Shown: positions 56,863 through 64,000 of the stretch, one piece after another | How the letters are laid out: each line of letters begins with the position of its first letter | Position numbering within the stretch: the first letter of the stretch is position 1 | Assembly (NCBI RefSeq): GCF_002951615.1 | Contig: NZ_CP019064.1 | Location: forward strand, 165,978-229,977 | From: Rahnella sikkimica | GTDB taxonomy: Bacteria; Pseudomonadota; Gammaproteobacteria; Enterobacterales; Enterobacteriaceae | DNA: 64,000 nucleotides | Direction: 5' to 3' | Notes under the pieces: generated by a model | Database searches by the model: none | What the model saw: the letters and a program-made list of their open reading frames with translations, nothing else | What the model was told of the DNA's origin: nothing | Position numbers and translations under genes: made by a program

Positions 56863-57014
56863 GATCCCTTCCCAATATTGATGCCAGGATAAATCAGAGA
56901 TCCGGGTCTGTTGATCCCTTCCCAATATTGATGCCAGGATAAATCAGAGATCCGGGTCTGTTTGATCCCTTCCCAATATTGATGCCAGGATAAATCAGAG
57001 ATCCGGGTCTGTTT
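56863..57014 (-). repeat. Three tandem copies of the IS3 terminal region
   Basis: Units start at 56863, 56913 and 56964 (50, 51 and 51 bp) and are almost identical, each with GATCCCTTCCCAATATTG, then GCCAGGATAAATCAGAGATC and CGGGTCTGTT. The sequence is the 3' end of the IS element whose orfB stop lies in the innermost copy. Confidence 0.85.
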
Positions 57015-57804
57015 GCAGGCTTCGGACAAATTCTTCCGGAGTCTGGTTATTTAATGAGGAATGTGGCCGGTACTGGTTATATTCCTGCCGCCAGTGCTCG
57101 ATCTTCTCCTGAGCATCTTCCAGTGACAGGAACCAGTGCACATTCAAACACTCATCGCGCAGGCTCCCGTTGAATGACTCGACCAGAGCATTATCTGTCG
57201 GTCTGCCGGGCCGTGAGAAGTCCATTGTCACCTTATTTTCGTATGCCCATCGGTCAAGCGCTTTAGAGATAAATTCGCTGCCATTATCCGTCTGCAACCG
57301 GTGTGGTATACGGTGCTGCATTTGTTTCAGGCGCTCCATAACAGCCACCACATCCTCTCCGCGCAGCCCCTGACCAACTTCGATCGCCAGGCATTCACGA
57401 CTAAAATTATCCACTACAGTTAGGGCACGTATCCGACGCCCGTTGAACAGATTATCAGCAACAAAATCCATGCTCCAGCACTGATCTAATGCGGTCACTT
57501 CTGGACGGGCGTGTCGGTGCCTGGCTGTAACATGCCTGAGTGGGCGTTTTGCTCGCAGATTCAGTCCTTCCTGACAGTAAATTCGGTGGGTTTTCTTGTG
57601 GTTGACTAACCAGCCTTCCCTGCGCAAAAGAATATGAATGCGCGGGCAACCATAGCGGATCCGTGTCTCCGCAATTTCTCTTATCCGGTGAGTCAGGGCC
57701 CTGTCATCACGACAACTGCGATAGAGGTATACCGTGCGACTCTGCATCATTAAACGGCAACCACGACGCAGCCCGATACGATAGGCGTCCAGCAGGTAAG
57801 TCAC
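56995..57804 (-). CDS. IS3-family transposase orfB
   Basis: The protein has 269 residues. HTH_21-type N-terminus ([18 protein letters not shown]) and rve integrase core: [13 protein letters not shown] (first Asp), [11 protein letters not shown] (second Asp), [20 protein letters not shown] (Glu) and [16 protein letters not shown] at the end. Produced with orfA by programmed -1 frameshifting. Complete. The same element has left fragments at 19035 and 36636. Confidence 0.9.
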   Translation of the reverse strand: MTYLLDAYRIGLRRGCRLMMQSRTVYLYRSCRDDRALTHRIREIAETRIRYGCPRIHILLRREGWLVNHKKTHRIYCQEGLNLRAKRPLRHVTARHRHARPEVTALDQCWSMDFVADNLFNGRRIRALTVVDNFSRECLAIEVGQGLRGEDVVAVMERLKQMQHRIPHRLQTDNGSEFISKALDRWAYENKVTMDFSRPGRPTDNALVESFNGSLRDECLNVHWFLSLEDAQEKIEHWRQEYNQYRPHSSLNNQTPEEFVRSLQTDPDL

Positions 57805-57827
57805 CGCTTCACGCTTCTGAATGGGCC

Positions 57828-58094
57828 TCAGAACTTTTTTCGAATGACATCCTGGAGCATTTCCTTATCCAGACTGAGGTCCGCCACCAGACGCTTAAGC
57901 CGTTGGTTTTCGTCCTCAAGCTGCCGCAAACGGCGCAGTTCTGTTACGCCCATACCGCCAAATTTTTTCTTCCAGTTATAAAAAGTGGCTTCAGAAATAC
58001 CCATCTTTCTGCACACTTCCTCCACCCGAGTGCCTGTTTCGGCCTGTTTAAGGGCGAATGCTATCTGTTCTTCGGTATAACGGGTCTTTTTCAT
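57828..58094 (-). CDS. IS3-family orfA
   Basis: The protein has 88 residues: [20 protein letters not shown], then [20 protein letters not shown] (helix-turn-helix) and a leucine zipper ([20 protein letters not shown]) ending DVIRKKF at the frameshift zone. IS3 family, IS51/IS407-like group. A ribosome-binding site AGAGGCAT is seen before its ATG. Confidence 0.9.
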   Translation of the reverse strand: MKKTRYTEEQIAFALKQAETGTRVEEVCRKMGISEATFYNWKKKFGGMGVTELRRLRQLEDENQRLKRLVADLSLDKEMLQDVIRKKF

Positions 58095-58142
58095 GGTTGA
58101 TATGCCTCTCAGTGAGATGAAAGAAAGACCGGATACTTTAGT

Positions 58143-58470
58143 TTAGGCTGGCACTGTTTTCAGGGAGGAGATCATCTCAGCCATCAGCCGGTATTCTTCC
58201 GGCGTCAGGTTATTCAGGGATTCATGGGGCCGCTCACTGTTATATTCATTCAGCCAGCGCTCCGTTATTTCCCGTGCTTCATTCAGTGTTCTGAACAGAT
58301 AAAAATCCAGTATTTCGGTCCGGTACGTTCGGTTAAACCTTTCTATAAACGCATTCTGTGTTGGCTTACCCGGCTTGATAAATTCCAGCATCACGCCATG
58401 CTCTTCGGCCCATTGCGCCAGAGCCAGTGATATCAGTTCCGGTCCGTTATACCTATTGAATGCATCCAGC
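58143..58470 (-). pseudogene. IS3-family orfB fragment (second element)
   Basis: The minus strand gives GPELISLALAQWAEEHG, EFIKPGKPTQNAFIERFNRT, TEILDFYLFRTLNEAREITE and ERPHESLNNLTPEEYR, the C-terminal third of an IS3-family orfB different from the neighbour. It is cut by the IS110 element to its right. Confidence 0.85.
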
Positions 58471-58536
58471 TAGCGTTTAAGTCAGCTATTTTCTACAACT
58501 TGTAATGTCTGTGTCTGTCACAAGTGGAGAAAATCA

Positions 58537-59781
58537 ATGAACACTTTAGTTAGTAACATCGGTGTGTCGGGGACTCTGATTGCCCTAGATATCGCTAAAA
58601 AACATCACGATGCAAAAATTCGGCACCCAGATGGACGAACATCCTATCTGCGTATTGAAAATACCCTGGAAGGGTTCAACCGACTGCTTGCGCTCACCGC
58701 TTCACCCCATGAAGATATTATCGCTGCATTTGAACCTACAGCTGATTATCACCGTAACATCGCATGGTGGTTACATAAGCAGGGAGTTCAGTGCCATCTT
58801 GTTTCATCTGTCAGATGTGCCCGAGCTCGTGAGATGCTGTTTAAGACCTGGGATAAAAATGATCGCAAAGATGCCAGTGTCATTATGTATTTGCTCGAAC
58901 AAGGATTATCTTCACCATTTTATGATCCTCTGGCGAATGGCATTATCGATATACAGGAGATATCAAACACATACCATCAGGTTACTCTGGCACGAACACG
59001 ATGTCCGAACAGCCTGGTTAACCACTATCTGACCCTTTATTTTCCCGAAGCTGAGCAGTTTCTGCATATGTCCCGGGCAGAGTGGTTTTGCCAGTTTTTA
59101 ATTCAATTCCCTACACCGTCTTGTATCACGTCACTTAACCGGGATGTGTTTGTAAAACAGTCATGGGATGTTGTTGGGCGGAAACAGTATAAACAGCGGT
59201 TTCTTGAACATCTCTATGATGTTGCAGCGAATTCCATTGCATTACCGTTGCCAGATGATTCTCTGGCAGTGGCCACGTTCAGATTACAGCTTCATCGATA
59301 TATCGAACTTTCGGCCCAACGATTACAACTTGAGAAACAAGCAGAAAAATATTTGCAGGAACGAAGTGACTACCAGCATTTACGTACGATCCCGGGGATT
59401 GGACCTGTCATTGCCCTTATGGTTATTGCTGAAAGTGGTGATTTGACACGTTTCGCTCATTATCGGCAGTACCTCAACTTTTGTGGTTTTAATCTCTCCG
59501 CCCTTCAGAGCGGGCAAAAGCACAGTGGTTACAGATTATCAAAACGTGGAAATGCGCGGTTAAGATATGCCTTCTGGCTTGCCGCCACAGTAGCAGTAAG
59601 AACGAGGGAAAACAGTTTCCGGTACAAATATGAACGCTATCTTCGGGAAAATGGAGACAAGCCTGATCAGAAAAGAAAAGCCATGACGGCTGTGGCAACA
59701 AAAGTCGCCAGAGTGGCGCATGCAATTGTAAAGCAGAATATTGATTACAAAGGGTATTATGAAATAAGCCATGGGACGTGA
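58537..59781 (+). CDS. IS110-family transposase, intact
   Basis: The protein has 414 residues. DEDD domain: TLIALDIAKKHHDAKI (first Asp), IIAAFEPTADYHRN (Glu) and WDKNDRKDASVI (Asp). Transposase-20 domain: LRTIPGIGPVIALMVIAESG and the Ser region SALQSGQKHSGYRLSKRG. It is longer than the copy at 39996 and only distantly related. GTGGAGAAAA lies before its ATG. Confidence 0.9.
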   Translation: MNTLVSNIGVSGTLIALDIAKKHHDAKIRHPDGRTSYLRIENTLEGFNRLLALTASPHEDIIAAFEPTADYHRNIAWWLHKQGVQCHLVSSVRCARAREMLFKTWDKNDRKDASVIMYLLEQGLSSPFYDPLANGIIDIQEISNTYHQVTLARTRCPNSLVNHYLTLYFPEAEQFLHMSRAEWFCQFLIQFPTPSCITSLNRDVFVKQSWDVVGRKQYKQRFLEHLYDVAANSIALPLPDDSLAVATFRLQLHRYIELSAQRLQLEKQAEKYLQERSDYQHLRTIPGIGPVIALMVIAESGDLTRFAHYRQYLNFCGFNLSALQSGQKHSGYRLSKRGNARLRYAFWLAATVAVRTRENSFRYKYERYLRENGDKPDQKRKAMTAVATKVARVAHAIVKQNIDYKGYYEISHGT

Positions 59782-60020
59782 TTCAACGGGCCGTAAGGCG
59801 CATCGCGACCATTAGATAATGCTCAACGTCCATGGTTTCCCAAAAATGCTGTGTTAAGTCCTGTCGGGCCATTTCGGACCCTTATATCTTGAAGATGGCA
59901 TAAACTGAATTTGTAGGTCTGGCAAAGCTCATGCAGCACGTGCGAACCCCAGGGCATTAAGCCCGCATGCAAGCGTCCCGCGCATGAGCTGAGTCACTCA
60001 TCACTAGCCCGTACAGTTGA

Positions 60021-61009
<989 letters not shown>

Positions 61010-61123
61010 AAAATCTATTTATTACAATATTCAACATCAGGATTAAACATCAAATTCACTGTAAGTGTGCTTGACGATTACCCTATTGAATAATAAATGG
61101 ATGCAGTTAGTAAAGTCCGCTAT

Positions 61124-61286
61124 GTGCCAGATATAGTCATTCGAACCCTGAGGGTTACACTTTTAAGTGATTCAGGGTATGCGCTTACTGGTTACGAATA
61201 TTGTGCCAGAATCATGTGATCTGATGATTGCCGCTTTGCTTTCGAGCCAGTAAGTGCTCCACGTTCGCTAACGAATACTCAGGGCA
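61124..61286 (+). repeat. Dispersed 163-bp repeat, copy 3
   Basis: Almost identical to copy 2 (21943-22105), same orientation. It lies upstream of a resolvase fragment from which it is now separated by an IS1-family element, so it may be a resolution (res) region of a lost Tn3-type transposon, or a MITE. Confidence 0.85.
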
Positions 61287-61323
61287 TGCAGATAAACTGC
61301 TGACTATATTTCTTTCGAAGGGC

Positions 61324-62398
<1,075 letters not shown>

Positions 62399-62534
62399 TT
62401 AATGCTCTGGATAAGGGATAATATCAAAATACGGCCTAATTATCTTAGGGTACTGTATTCAGAAGCGTTCGCGACACTAGGAACAAAAGAAAGGGGAGAT
62501 GAATCTCCCCCGGCCAGCAAAAAAGCGCTCCGTA

Positions 62535-63274
62535 TCAAACAGCAACGAAGCCGCCATCTACGAACAGTTCTTCACCGCCGACAAAGCTGCTTTCGTCAGA
62601 AGCCAGAAACATGACCGCCTTTGCAATTTCTTCGGTTCTGGCGAGCCTGCCGAATGGGATCGCTTGCTGCATCCACGCTTCCGAACCTTCATTGTTTTGC
62701 AGATAGGTCCGCATCGCGGGGGTCAACACCATTCCAGGCGAAACAACATTTACCCGGATGCCCTGACTTTTCAGATCTGTAGTCCATGTACGCGCAAGCG
62801 AGCGGATCGCCGCCTTCGTCGCACTGTAAATGGAAAGATTTGCAAAACCCTTGCTGCCTGCACCTGATCCGGTCAGGATGATGCTGCCGCCAGCCGTCAT
62901 CAGCGGCAACGCTTTCTGCACGGTGAAGACAGTCCCTTTCACGTTAATGCCGAACACACGATCAAAGTGATCTTCCTCAATGCCACCAATCGGTGCTGAT
63001 TCTGATATTCCTGCGTTGGCAAAAACCACATCCACATGGCCTTTTTCCTGCTGAATTTGCGCGTACAGGCGATCAAGGTCCACCTGACTACTGACATCGC
63101 CCTGCACTCCCACGGCACCCCGATTCCCTTTAAGGCTTCATTCAGTCGATCTTGTCGGCGACCAGTGATGTAGACGTGAGCGCCTTGCTCGGCGAAGGAT
63201 TTGGCAGTGGTCAGACCGATGCCGTCGGTGCCGCCAGTAACGAGCACCACCCTGTTATCAAACCGTTTTGTCAT
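62535..63274 (-). pseudogene. SDR-family oxidoreductase, frameshifted in a G run
   Basis: ATG at 63274: [20 protein letters not shown] gives the nucleotide-binding motif. After LKGI the frame breaks at a 4-C run on the plus strand (63118-63121); one extra base restores [20 protein letters not shown]. Then [20 protein letters not shown] (Ser) and YSATKAAIRSLARTW (Tyr, Lys) and a C-terminal GGEELFVDGGFVAV. All catalytic residues are kept. It is divergent from a TetR-like gene, a common arrangement for inducible SDRs. Confidence 0.85.
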
Positions 63275-63322
63275 GTCGCTTACTCGCTTTTGTTTCAAAT
63301 GGAGGGTTGTTCCACTTATTAT

Positions 63323-63339
63323 ATGGAGCTATCCTCCAT
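63323..63339. promoter_or_regulatory. Palindrome between the SDR and TetR genes
   Basis: ATGGAG and CTCCAT flank a 5-bp centre; a related half-site AAATGGAGG lies about 25 bp to the left. Its place in the divergent intergenic region suggests an operator for the TetR protein. Confidence 0.55.
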
Positions 63340-63366
63340 TTATCAAGTTGCAGAGAGACCAAGATT

Positions 63367-63920
63367 TTGACCCACGAAACAACTTTAAGGGCCGACGCCC
63401 AACGAAACAGAGAGCGCATTCTCGCAGCCGCCGAAGAAGTGTTTCTGGTGAAAGGCGCGAGCGCTCCCTGGACGATGTTGCGAAGTGTGCCGGGGTCGGT
63501 ATCGGTACGCTGTATCGGCGCTTTCCAACACGCGAAGACCTGTTGGCTGCGGCCTACAGCGCCCGCTTCCTCACTTTTGCAGAAAACAGCCGCGCCCGAG
63601 CTACCGAACTTGGCCCATTAAGCGGCTTGCAAGCCTATTTAGAAGAACTGGTTCACCTCACGACCGTCTATCGCGGCCTTGCATCCTCACTCGGCACTGT
63701 TCTCCAGATCGGAACGCCGGGCTGCCTCGCAACGAGTGCGGAAGGTAGACGTCTTCTTGACCAGACTCAAAGGCTGGGAGCTATTCGGCCTGATTTCACC
63801 TTTGACGATCTGGTGTGCATTGCCACGGCCATCTTACTGTGTGCCGAGAACGACATTTCGCCGAAAACACGAATCTCGCATCTGGTGAATCTCTTTGTAA
63901 ATGGAGCTGTGGTGAGGTGA
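63367..63920 (+). pseudogene. TetR/AcrR-family regulator, frameshifted
   Basis: Starting at a TTG at 63367, the frame THETTLRADAQRNRERILAA, AEEVFLVKGAS runs to about 63455 and resumes in another frame as SLDDVAKCAGVGIGTLYRRF, PTREDLLAAAYSARFLTFAE and to 63920. Helix-turn-helix halves lie on either side of the break. It resembles TetR regulators next to SDR genes (about 185 residues). Activity depends on whether the shift is real. Confidence 0.8.
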
Positions 63921-64000
63921 AGCTAATAAATATCTTTCTGAACGGGTATTACACTTTTTTGTGCGTGATAAATGTCGGGTAATAGTTGATATCATTTTCA

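Noticed and set aside
56863..57014. Three regular repeats, CRISPR-like at first sight
   Set aside because: The units adjoin directly without spacers and match an IS end; no cas gene.
56754..57029. 91-codon minus-strand frame with internal protein repeats
   Set aside because: It is the tandem IS terminus read in a second frame; no start signal or family, so not a repeat protein.

Overview
The window reads as accessory DNA of an Enterobacterales bacterium, most likely part of a large plasmid or a heavily rearranged island. The insertion sequences, Tn3-family transposases, lipopolysaccharide genes and addiction modules are of enterobacterial type. A member of the Erwiniaceae (Pantoea/Erwinia) or a relative is plausible, but no rRNA, tRNA or replication gene is present to fix this. 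Several GC-rich modules (AraC/SDR, PadR/MFS, a serine hydrolase) look as if they came from beta-proteobacteria. Much of the rest is transposon debris.

Layout. 1-2191: cupin and carboxymuconolactone-decarboxylase-like genes divergent from a LysR regulator. 2300-3691: a repeat copy and IS3/IS110 remnants. 3692-6100: an EAL-type c-di-GMP protein and a broken chemotaxis-receptor tail. 6372-8415: nested IS5, IS630 and IS3 remnants. 9300-12112: LysR divergent from a quinone-reductase/NmrA gene pair. 12160-19230: nested Tn3 and IS debris carrying an AraC/SDR pair and a PadR/MFS pair. 19715-21880: Bcr/CflA exporter divergent from LysR. 22106-24388: a decayed gene set with a cupin, a class I aminoacyl-tRNA-synthetase-like/ATP-grasp chimera and a periplasmic-binding-like protein. 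24498-26221: plasmid genes, including a ribbon-helix-helix protein with iterated AT-rich sites.

26528-36537 is the most interesting part: a TetR regulator followed by a compact, co-directional biosynthetic cluster. It encodes a VioC/AsnO-type Fe(II)/2-oxoglutarate amino-acid oxygenase, a DHA2-type MFS exporter, three ATP-grasp ligases (the middle one frameshifted in an 8-G tract), an alpha-oxoamine-synthase-like PLP enzyme and an overlapping flavin-dependent monooxygenase of the NtaA/SnaA/DszA type. I do not recognise this combination. It probably makes and exports a small modified peptide or aminoketone, perhaps an antimetabolite.

Downstream, 36746-41018 holds a broken Tn3 transposase and an IS110 element. 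41364-42626 is a NylB-like serine hydrolase. 42774-47910 is a lipopolysaccharide island (GT8 glycosyltransferase, O-antigen ligase-like protein, GT9-like protein, MsbA-like flippase). 48384-50144 is an IS30 element joined to two different IS3 remnants. 50869-51605 is a DUF1778/GNAT toxin-antitoxin pair. 51696-52947 is a Cre/Dre-like recombinase gene (frameshifted) with a rox-like recombination site just upstream. 53253-56640 is AT-rich, with an autotransporter fragment, two regulators and a decayed phd-doc-like module. 56754-62398 is again IS elements, a third copy of the repeat and a resolvase tail. The window ends with a divergent SDR/TetR pair, both frameshifted.

Several frameshifts sit in G or C homopolymers and would be repaired by adding one base. 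Sequencing error should therefore be excluded before these genes are called dead.
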